Shown piece after piece: positions 47,701-59,700 of a stretch of 64,000 nucleotides of DNA (positions are counted from its first letter, which is position 1; each line of letters starts with the position of its first letter). A program made the position numbers and the translations under genes. A model generated the notes under the pieces. It did no database searches and was not told the DNA's origin. It saw nothing but the letters and a program-made list of their open reading frames with translations. The DNA is taken from contig JAIGNY010001654.1 in the NCBI GenBank assembly GCA_020152595.1, positions 518,501 through 582,500 of the forward strand, given 5' to 3'. The stretch is from Chiridota heheva. Taxonomy: Eukaryota; Echinodermata; Holothuroidea; Apodida; Chiridotidae.

Positions 47701-50700
47701 ATTTATAATTAATTTATAATTTATAATTAATTTATAATTAATTTATAAATAATATATAATTAATGTATAATTAATTTATAAATATTTTATAATTAATTTA
47801 TAATTAATTGTAATTAATTTAAAATAAATTTATAATTAATTTATAATTAATTTATAAATAATTTATAATTAATAGGTCAGGAATAGGTCTTTTGACAACT
47901 ACCTTTGATACAAATCACACCAAACAAAAGCAACCCAGCACATTATGATACTGTAGTGCTGCATGTGTACCCACATACTTCCTTAACTGTATATATCACC
48001 CACCACAAGTATAATTTGATATGTATTTCCAGTTTCCTTGCAACATTTTTTTTAATTGGGAAATTTTTTGTTTTGCTTTTACAGAAATCTGTTATCTTTT
48101 AAACCTCAAACAATCCAATAATCAAATATCAAATTTATCCAAAAATGACTATTAACATAAAACCTGAAAAAATAGCCTACCAATTATATGCTTATCTAAA
48201 TCTACAAATCATGTTTTCTCGACATAAAGTTGTTTTTTTATATTTTAATTTAAAAATTGGGACTTTGATACAGTGTCTTTAAGAGAGAAAAAGGTTAACA
48301 TGGCTTCAAGTTCCTTCTAAGTAGCTTGATGCTTAAATTAGGAAGAGTAACACACTGCCCAACAAACTGAATGGTCTGATTCATGTTTTCAAGTTAATGG
48401 AAAATTCTTCCTTCTCCCAACTAAAAAATGAAATCACCCAAGCATGGCTGAAATGTTAAACAAAAGATTTTTTTAATGAGTGAAAAAATGTAAAAATAGA
48501 AGGTGAACCAACACACCTAATATCTATACAAAAATGGATGTCTCTAGGATGTTGTACGTATTGCACTATCTCCACCTCCTCAAATTGTACTGTCAAACCA
48601 AGAACAAAATGGGAAACATGACAAAATAATCAGGTAAAAATACTATATAAACATGCAGTTGTTGAAATTACTGTCAATATTTCATGCAAATCTTTGTTGC
48701 TATTCAAAATTATTTTTAATTTTTTTGTTTAATATTAGAATATCAAAAAAATATTAAAACTCATTAAAATTCAATTAATGCAATTTGTTAGTATTTTATC
48801 ATTAAAGACTCCACGAAATTCAAACTCATTAAACTCCGTGTTTCAATTAATGTAATTTAATAGTATTTCATCACTAACACTCCACGAAACCTTTTTGCTA
48901 TTCAAAATAAAAATTTTTTTGCTTATTGCAAAATTAAGGAAATATTAAAAACTCCTTAATAAAATTAATTTACATTGGACTCTTAAAATATGATTTTGTA
49001 TTTCCCTGTTTCTATTAAAGTAATTTGTTAGTATTTCATCGCTAACATTCCATGAAATTAAAGCTCATTAAACTCCCATTTTCCAATTAATGTAATTTGA
49101 TAGTATTTCATCGCTAAGATCCCACGAAACCTTTTTGCTATTCTGACAATATTTGTTTCAGAAACACTTGTTAAATTTCAAGTAAGAATTTAATACTCAA
49201 CAGTTACTCATTTACTTATCTCACTTGGGAATTTTCATCTTTTACATACGGGAAAGTTCCACTGTTAAAATTTATGTTTAAATTTTGTTTTAATTTTGTC
49301 TATTTGGAAGAATCAAGACACTACATATATTGCACTATGATTATACGTATATTTTCAAGTGTCCTAAATGAAGAAATCTCCCGCAACCACTAACAACAGT
49401 ACCAAAGGTAACAGTCATTACAGATAGCTCCACAAAGCGCCATATGTGACATCACACATATATAAAACCAATTCAATAATTACGCACAATCCTAATTATG
49501 CTTCCTGTTTTCGTATCACACTACAGCTGTTGCAGTGTAAATAGCAAGTTTGCCCCAGCTTTCAAACAAGTACACACTCAGCAAGGAGTGCCTGCTTATT
49601 ACTAAAGTATTTTATATATTTTTTTACTGTCTGCATTTTGATCAGAAAAAAAAAAAAAAACATAAATTAAATTTTATCAGTTAGAGATGTGTGATGGATC
49701 AATGGAAAACGAGATGTTAGCTTGCAAATGATAATGACGCAATGGTTATGTGTGATGCAGGTGCAAAAATAAAAGATACAATTTTGAAAACACATATTTT
49801 TCAAACTAACATGCGTGGAACACATTGTGTGAATGTGCTGTTACAGCACTACTGTCTAAATGTGTTTGACACATGTATGTATCCACAAATGATATGTTAG
49901 CCTCGCAAGAAAAACTAAAACTTAACTCTTTAAAAAAAAAAAGAGAATTTAGTTTGAAAATGATCAAATTCAAGACTTTCTAAAAATGTGAAAATCAAAT
50001 TTCAAATTTTGCGGCGTCTAGATTTGTACTCTGATTAGTCTTTATGCATGACAAAATTGTCCCATCACCATGATCAAATTCCCACTATACTAATAGCAAC
50101 GCTTATGTGAAAAACATTTTGAAGGTCAAAGATGCTGGTCAGAGGACGGATAGACATCCACCAATTGCCGTCATTCATAGACTCACCCATGGCAAGAAAA
50201 AGCAGATAGGAATCTTTGACCCTCAGTGTACAGGTTTGATACCAGGGATCTTTTTAATCTGAATTTATGCAAAATAGGCACGGAAAGAATGGAAAGAATA
50301 AGCAATGGCGCTCAAACAAAAACATACACGATCATTTCAAATAAAAACAAAATAGAGAAGGTTGCGAACCATGAACTCTTATTGAACAATCCAAAACTAT
50401 GTCTTTCTTCATCCCCTTACACATCACCAGAAAGAAAATTTATTTAAAAATCATTTTGAAGCATTATTTTTATATCATATACTACCATTTTTTCTCTTTA
50501 ATATTTATTTTCTACAATCAACTTGCCCATCTCTCAAATCTCCTTCTTCAGACTTAATATCACCTTTAGCAATCAAAGTATTACTGTGGCTCTGGAAGGA
50601 CATTTGGAGATTTACACCTTTTCGTTTTGAGATTTTGACTTTTCGTTTCCAAATTCTTGAAACAAAAAAAAATATAAATTTCAAAATGAAAAGTCTAAAT

Positions 50701-53700
50701 CATGAAATGAAATAAAGTCCAAAACTCGGAACAAAAGTTGAAATCTCAAAACGAAAAAGACTAACTATTAAATGAAAAATACAAATCTTCAATACAAAAT
50801 GTCAAAATAAAAAACTCGAAATTGCACATTGCACACATCCCATACATTGTAATTGTTGGCAAAAGAAATTAAATTACACCACAAGGGGTAAATACTACAA
50901 TAACATCACTTTAAGAATGTTTTGAAACTTTAGTATTTGGTTCTTGGCTGTTAAGTTCGTTTTTTTTTATGCGAGCGCTTTGTATTTTTTTTTTTCAGTT
51001 TCAAAATCATACAAAAGTCACCGCCTCCACGATAAGTTCATTAGAGTAAGTTTGACAAAAAATAAGTAACCTAACACTCCCTTGTAAAACCTATATAGTT
51101 GCCACATGTATCTTTAGTTACAAAGTATATATGTTATAATAAGAGAGGAATCGAAAATACATAAATCCGGAAAATCCCAAGAAATATTCTCTCTGGATTG
51201 TATTACAACTATAATGTGGTTTAACCACAAGTCCTTTCCTTACAAAGCTTTTCTTTGCACTTATGGCACACCAGACAGTATCACTCCTATCAATTCAAAA
51301 CAAGTTGCCGAGATGGTTGGCTTCTTTGCCAATACTTGGTTTTATAATTATTGCATCATTCAGAAACAATGTCAATTCTTTCAGTGAAACATCTTGTCTG
51401 TTTTTAACATATGAAATACTTTTTTTAACTTGGATCTATTCCAACACACATTTACCAGAGCTGTTTTAAAGGACTATTCCTGTTTATTTTTATTTATATG
51501 ATAGAGGCCAATCTATTAAAAAAGAAATCGGGGGTTGGGAGGGGGAGAGGGGAGGAGGGAGAAAGAAAGAAGGGGTGGGTGGGGTGGGGGAGAGGTGAAA
51601 AACATGTTGATATCTTATTCCATTCAAAAATTATTGCATTTTAAAGATTGCGTGTTGAAAAGTGACCTCAGTGTACAGTGTGATGTCATCAAGGCAGCTC
51701 CTATAAAACCAAAAACATTGTTTTTCTTTTACTTCATGAGCAGATGGACAAAGCATGTTCTTATAAAGTGCATTTTATACCCCATCTCAATAAGTGAAGA
51801 GAAAATGTTTCCAGTAATTTAGGAAGGACTTATAATTTCAAAGAAATACACAAAAATTGTCTTGGGTTTGCCTTTATGACATCACACTGTACAAGGAGAG
51901 GTCACTTTTCAACACACTCACGTAATATTTGAAATGCAATAACTCCTAAGTTTACGGAAAAGGTATCAACAAGATTTTTGCACCAAAATGTTTCTTTACT
52001 AGTCCTCTATGGTATATATGAAAATAAAATTCACGGGAATATTTCTTTAGAGTTTATGATGGTGGTTGGTCGATGGGTTTTCACACTATCAATCAATTTT
52101 TGCCAGAGAGGTTGGTTAATATAAAAATAACTTGAATAGTAAAGAATTGAATAAGCCCAAAATGGTTATTCCATAGCTTAACTTGTTCCTAGACAGGAAA
52201 GATGATACAGCTGATGCAATACAGGGCAGTTTGACCTAACCTTTGTGGCCTAAAATTGCAATGGGTGGGAAGGTCACACAGGAAACAGGAACCTATACAC
52301 AAGAAGCATTTGATTATTTGGGAAAGACAACTCATATCAATGAGTACAACCAATGAAAGTACATCTATGTCCATATGCTGGAGAGTCAGTTCACTTTCTT
52401 GCATTTGCATGTTGAAATTCAGCTCAAAGGAGTACTACATGGAAAAATGAGGGTGAATTTTTAGGGTCCCCTAAAGAATTAAATGATTATATAGTATGCA
52501 ACGGTATAGCAATTTTCTGGTTAATATGAATAAACATTCAAGTGACCTTTGCCCTCATGTCATCTGTGGGCTATGAACGCATCAAGTTTATCGATCTGTT
52601 GTGGGTAATATATCTGTGAAATTCGCAAAAACGAGCGCCCGCTTCACTGTTCGGTCTAGTGCTCCTTTCAATTTTCACTCTTACAAACCAAATTTTTGAT
52701 ACTATCTATCAGCTCAGTTCTTTCTATTCCTAATTTTACCGATGGTTGTGCAAGATAGGAATGACTTTTAGAATTCTGGGGTTTTAAATCAAATTTTATA
52801 ATATGTTTGAGGATAGGCTGTGTGGTCTAGCACATCCAGATATAGGCCTGAAACAATAAACTAAACCTTCAATGTCATGAAGCTGAACAACTTGAATCTT
52901 TTAATCATGAGGTATCAAATGCTTGAAAATTATTCAGTTTTGGTGAAAAAGAGAATCTTGATCATTTTCAAAATATTCTTTTCAGATTCTACAAATATTA
53001 TGAGCAGTATCATGTTTTTCCTAATAAAAGTTTTCACAAGTAGATTTCATTGATGGCATTGAGAGTCGCCGTCGTTGTAGTCGTCAATATTATTATTGTT
53101 ATTATTATTATTATTGTTTGTTTGAATGTTGTGAAGAAACAATAAATGAAATGAAATGAAATATAACTGACATAACTGACAAAAATTCTAAAGTTCAAGA
53201 TTCTTAATAAGACTGAGAAACAACACCAGGAAGGATTCAAGGGATTGAAATTGCAAAAATAATTATCAAATGAGTTCCTTTACTTATCCACAACCCCCAC
53301 CACCCCCACACACACACACACACAAGAAAATGATACACACACACAAAAAGGTCAATAAATTTAACTTAGCAAAGAGAAAACCATTAAAACTCCACAGCTA
53401 GAAATCTAATCATTACTTCCAGATGAAACGGTAAAAGCAAAGATATTTTAAAAGATGAAAATAGCATCGAGAAAGATCCAAGGGTAAGAAGAGCTTGCCT
53501 TTGACCAGAACAACTTCCCACAACCTAGCAGAACTGTAACTTCAATCTACAGTAGCGAATCCACACACATTTTCTTCTCATGAGCAGTAGGGCAAAAAAA
53601 CACAACTCATTAAACACTGTTGCCCCTCAGTCTTGTCCTCAATTGTAGTATATAATTTTCTTACTTGCTCCTAACTTCAAATCTTGCCCACAGACAAGGC

Positions 53701-56700
53701 CTAAAAAGTTCAGCTTTTTTCTGATTGTGTTTTCCATTTAGTTTTGTGATCAAGAAAGTTTTAGATTGAAAGGTTTTCTAGTACCAGATATATTTCAATT
53801 GATAAGAATGTGATGTGATTATAAATTTGCGTGACAATAAATGTACAATGGTTGATTTTGCACCAGCAATTGAGAGTAAAAGAAAAGACATGCAAATTAT
53901 TAGCAAAGCATCTAATATAGAATGAGGATATGCATGCAGGCAGTCAGATTATTAGCACCCTTAAGTTTATATTACTATCTAATGCTACCTACCCTTCCAT
54001 GTTTAATTTTAGTTATTGTTATTACCAGCTAATATTAGCTGCAACTCTCTTTTCACTTTGCAGAAACAGACAGGTTCCTCCTCCTCCCCTCCCCCTGCAT
54101 GTTTATACTTTTGTATCTCAAGTCTTTTAATTCTGATCACAATAAAGAAGAATTAAAGCAGTATGAAATGACTTCCCTGTCCTGATGATGAGTTATCTAT
54201 AAATGCCACCAAAAATTAGCAAGTTTTTTAGGAATTGGGAGCTTGAAAGCAATAGTATATATTTTTTAATAACTACAAGCTGTTTGTTTGATCAGGGCTT
54301 AACAGCACCACGACAGTGAGGGTCAAATTGTGCCTGAGAGGTTAGATCATTCAAGAGGTAGAAAGAAAAGAAAATAGGGGGAAACTGAGAGAAACATGGG
54401 AACTAAAAGCCAGGAAGCTGGGATCGAGAGAGGAGGTGCATGGGTGAAAAAAAAAGGGGCAAAAGTAGAGAGGAGGGGGATGGGAGAGGAGGATTAAATA
54501 TGGTTGTAGAGGGAAGCATGATGAAGGAAGGAGATAATTTTATCTGAAGGGTTTTTCTGGAAAAGCTCGGCTATTGAGTTGTGGGGAACGAGGGAAGCTC
54601 TGGGAAGATTGTACAGAGGACAGGCAAGGAGAACGTGGTGGACTGTGAGGGTGCAATGGCAATTGTTGCACAGAGGGGTGGGGGAGCCAATAAGGGGGTA
54701 GGAGTGAGTGAGGTGTGTGTGACCTATTCTAGGGTGGATAATGTGGACTTTGTCGACACTAGAGAGATTGTGGATGGTGAATTTGATCGAATGGTGGGCT
54801 GGATGACATGAAGTTTGTTATCAATTTGGGAGTCCCATGAGGTTTGCCAGCGGTCACGAACAAGGGAAGTGATAAGTGGCTTGATGTCAGAAAGGGTTTT
54901 GGGAAAGGGGTAAGGGGGAGGTTGTGGGCAAGCATAGTGGCTGCATTAGCTCTGTCATTGTCAAGGATGCCAATATGGCTGGGTAATCAGAAGAAAAGAA
55001 TACTTTTCCTGCAGAGAAAGGAAGGGGGGGGGCGAAATTGAATATAAAAGCAACATGTACAGAACAGACATACATCGTATACTGTCTAAGTTTGCCAGCA
55101 TAATCAGACAGCATGCCAGTAAAATTTTATCAGGGGGATTAAATTTAATTTACAATGGATTGCAATAGCAACTCCTGCCTAGCATACACAGTATATTTAT
55201 CAGATGGTACTGCTGTACAATGGCCTAAACAAATTTAAGAACCAAACCATTCTGCTTGGCATAATATATTTTTGATCAACTTTTTCCATCAGAAAAAGGC
55301 AACCGAAACAACCTCTGTTCTGTTGCATGTTTGCTTTCAATGGTTCCATTTTTTTGCCATCAAATGGTATAACAAAAGTTGCACAGTTTTTGAACATACC
55401 TAATTTTATCTCAATTTTTAATCTTATCAATCCAAAATTATAGGCCAACTCAAAATGGCTGATATATTGTTTGCGGAATTGGCTGCAGCTATTTATAACC
55501 ATGTCTTTTTCAATTTGTGAATTCAATTTTGTAAGAAAGAGCTTTCACAGAGAGGTTAGACAAATTTCACTGAGGGAGAAAAGTTTCTTCGTGTGACCGC
55601 GTTAGATATCAAAATATAAATCATTCTCACCATGAGGCAAGTTCCTGTTTGGGTGGCGCTAGCTTTGATAGGCTTGGTTACTTTATTTACAATTGCTTGA
55701 AGCCTCTGGAGTTGTTGGCATAAAGTGTCATTTGTGTTTTCCAAATTTTCTAGTTTTTTTCTGAGTTCAACATTTTCATGTGAAAACGATTCCATCCTGT
55801 CAATGAAAAAGAAAATGAGAAATTAGTCGTTGGTACATACATATTTAAGAAATTCTAAATATATATTTTTCTTGGAAACATCCATTACACAAGTTCTCAT
55901 AATATTTTCTTTTAAGATCTGAGAAATGGGGAATATGTATAGTACAAACAGGGATGCATGGGAGGGGGAAGAGGGGGCTCCAGACCTTCCTGATCCCCCT
56001 CTTAACCTGTGTATGACAAGATTTAAGTGTTAGAATGAGTTGCAAGTGTTTCTGCCCCAATAATCACCCACTATAAGGCCCCTAATTATACAAAAATTAA
56101 GTTATCATCTTACACTACAATTCTTGCTACTTGATACAAATTCCTTATGTTTTTGCTATTTCATTCTACACTTACTTTTTCTCAAGGGCTTCAACATATT
56201 CTTTCTTTTTTCTTCTGCTTTCTTGTGCGGAAATCTACAAAAGAATTCATCAAGAATCACACTTTACATCAATGACACACACAAAGAAATATGCAAGAAT
56301 ATCTGAAGACCAGTATTCTGTGAAATGCACAGAATCCTCTTGAGACAGTAGGCCTTTATCTACTTTACTACTGCAGAATTCTTACAAAATTAAATCTATT
56401 ACCTCTGAAACCAATGGTGAAATTCAAAACAAGATACCAGCTTTACACTCGTGGAGAATCTGCTTTGAAACAGATATTCAAATCATGGAACAAGGAACAT
56501 CTTGAATTTCTATGATTGTGAAGCAATTTCTTTCAAATTTTTGTAAGTCAAATAAATAACTTTCTGGTACAACACTTACATACAAAAACATTCGATTCCA
56601 GACCAACAACAAAGTCTACATGGAGGATTTTTGTTGAATTAGTAGAACAAATTTTTAAAGGTGGTCTAAATGCTTCACAGAAAAGTGATACGAAAATAAC

Positions 56701-59700
56701 ACTCTCTCAACAATTGTCAAATGTATCCCACTTTTAACATCAGGAAGGTAAGTTTTTGTCAAAATCCCATCCTTTATGACCTGCAAACCTCACTGGAATA
56801 TTTGCTTAAATTAAAAGCAGCTCTTCTTAAAAAGGCTAGTGATGACAATTACATTTTGTTATCCAAAAAAACTGACTTAGTCCCAAAGTTCTCTTTCAAG
56901 ACAAATTCCTGGATAAATCAATGACAAGTAACTAGTAAACCGATGTAAGTTCAAATAGTTTTGCTGATAAAAAGTGTTTTAAGAGTGTTCCTGATTCTTT
57001 CAGAAGTCAGGTAGCTCAGTTGGTAGAGCGCACGACTGAGATGCTAGAGGTACCAGGTTCAAGCCCCGGTCAGGTCTAACCCATTTTTCCACAGCTATGC
57101 AGACAGATATGCCGATCATTAAAGCGGAAGTACATCATTTGCAGCTTCTGCTCCCCTATTCAGCTGTTAAGAGAAGTGGCAATGGTTGAATGGCGCTCGC
57201 CGTCCTTTGGAGGGGACGTTAAGCTGTCAGTCCCGATGATGCGACAGTCACACCCTACCTGGTTCTCTGAACACTATTCGAGAAAAGAAGCGTTAAAAGG
57301 CGGTGTTCATTCACTTCCCTGAGCAAATGAATGGATGATGCGCCGTTTGGGCAGCTCGCCCCTGTTCTAAAAAAAGCTACTATGTTTGTCAAGCGCTCTT
57401 GAATATACTTGTATAGAAAGGGTGCTATATAAAATTATTACTATTACTTTCAACAGAAGAGAGGGCATGTCAGATATCAGGCAAAATGGCTTGAAACTTC
57501 CAACAAATCTTTCTCCTAACTGGGTATTTGTTAAGTCAGCAAAGGTTTTCTATTTAGTCAAAAGCAAAGTTAAAAGCTCTCAAACATTTCCTATGAAGTA
57601 AGTTTTAAAATCTTTTACTTCTTTTATTTTCTGTGCCAGACAATTAGTATTTAATCCCCTTTATTTCTTGAAGCGAATTATTTCATGTTTAAACAATTGT
57701 TGCCAAGCTCTTCCAGAAGACCGGTATTGGTCTTGACCTGAGGGTCAGGAGTAACAAATACATGTTAATTCCATTTGCATTTTGGCTGGTCAAATAACTC
57801 TTTCTTCTTTCTCAGTTGTTGACACTTATTGCAAGTAGAGACATGCGTCCTCTGAATACACTGTTATACCCGATTAGTCTTTAAAGCAAACACAGGGAGC
57901 TGTCCAAATACAACACAACAGACTGTCCAAATACAACACAACAGACTGTCCAAATACAACACAACAGACTGTCCAACAAACATGCTTTTCAGAATGATTG
58001 GCAATAGTCTGTAATGACATAACATTTCCTCCATGTCAAATGCTTGGTTACATAAGCATAATTTATAAATAGCTCTCTTTCGTTTTTTGACCATTCTGTG
58101 AAAAAGTTCCTCCCAAAAGTCAGAAGTGCAAAACTGAATGAAACGAATACTTTTATCATCATCTTCCATGTAAGATCAAATTACTTCATCCAGATTCTGA
58201 AAGCTAAATCTAATCTGAATGAAACGGTATGAAAGGAATTGATTTGTATCTCAATCAAAACTCAGCGAAATAATTTCTCTCATGTTCCCTTTTCAAAAAA
58301 AGCTGGAATAAGTGTTTTTTTGCTGAAAATCTTATATTCAGTTAATAACAATAACAAGTTTGCTGAATTTAAATATCTGGATAATTGAAATAATGGCATG
58401 CAACAAAGATTTAATGCAATTATCATGTTTTGTACTACCAGCAGTATGGCCAGGGTAAAATAATTGGCGGGGGGAAATGAGGACAACAAAATCAAATAAT
58501 TGGCGGGGGGACAACAAAATCAAGTAATTGGGAGGGGGGGGGAGAACAAAATCAAGGGGGTCAAATTTGCATCTTTTAGTAGACAATCATGGCAGATGCA
58601 TTTAAAGAGAAGGGTTAACATTAGCATTTTTTTTAAGTGGAAGGGGAGGGAAATATACCACCCTCATACCTATGGCCACGCCACTGCGTACTACAAATCT
58701 CAAACATAAATATTACGGAAAGTAATCTTACTTTATTCTTGATTTTCCTTCTGACTTTTTTCAGTGATTTTTCTTCTGATTTTGTGAGTGGTAGTTTGGT
58801 AGGAATGGGATATCCTTCGGCAACGAGGGTTCGTTTCTCTTCTTCTGTCAAAACGAGCGGTCCTGATTGTGGTAATCTCTGCAGAGGGAGAAGATGTAAA
58901 CTTGTGGAAAAAATGTAGCTTCAAACTTCTGGTGTATTTTCTTTCAATCAGTATATCTTGGGTAACATGATCCAACATGCTTAAGTCTCACTTCATGTCC
59001 CATAGCCTGTATGGGAAGTAGGGCTGTCACAATATGGGTAAATCAAATATCGATTATCTAAGACAAAAATAGTGAGATATATCACCATATCACGTATGAC
59101 AGCGGTTCTTAATAGGCCCGCGGGTCAAATCTGCCCGCCAGACAATCCAATCTGGCCTGCGAACAATAGTCATCATATAATGCAATGTAAGATCAATCCA
59201 AAAGAGATCAGTAAAAATCACAAAATACTTGTTAATTTTTGTTTTTTCCTAGGCAGATCAGCTCACTAAAACATCGCGGCCTATCAAATAAAATGCCACT
59301 TTAGTTCTACTATAAATTGGGCTCGTGGCTTGTCAAAGGAAGGTGGATAAGAGAACTGCCAACATCCTTTTAATCGCGCACGCTCTCAACTTGTTTGTAT
59401 TCAGGGATTGTTTTGATGGGTTTTGTATGTCACATGACGCTGGTTTTGCCACGCGATTGGCCCACGACCTAAAGCTGTTGTGAAATGATGGCCTTCGAAA
59501 AATTTAATTAAGAACCCTTGACATACGATATGAAAGTTATGATTATTATTTTGGAAAATTACTAACAATTATAGGGTTTTCAGCATGGGTAGGATTTACC
59601 TACCGAAATTCAATTCAATTCAGTTTATTTACTTGATAGGCCACAGGCCTTTTCATATTTACAACATGGCAATGCTTGCCTTTTCATATTTACAACATGG

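Larger units (their letters stand above)
40553..55630 (-). other. CREB3L 15-kb intron
   Basis: A phase-0 intron between the leucine zipper and the transmembrane exon. It holds a 42-bp direct duplication (40874-40957), a CA microsatellite (41709-41737), a SINE, an inverted-repeat element, two LINE 3' ends, a 29-bp array, an AT-rich array, FB2 copy 2 and several simple repeats. No nested coding gene could be supported. Confidence 0.85.

Noticed and set aside
57004..57080. Functional tRNA gene
   Set aside because: A and B boxes are good, but the anticodon stem and acceptor stem do not pair and a SINE body follows; it is a tRNA-derived SINE head.
58733..58978. 81-codon minus-strand ORF over the CREB3L signature exon
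   Set aside because: It is out of frame with the conserved LTEEEKRTL exon; only the overlapping frame is real.
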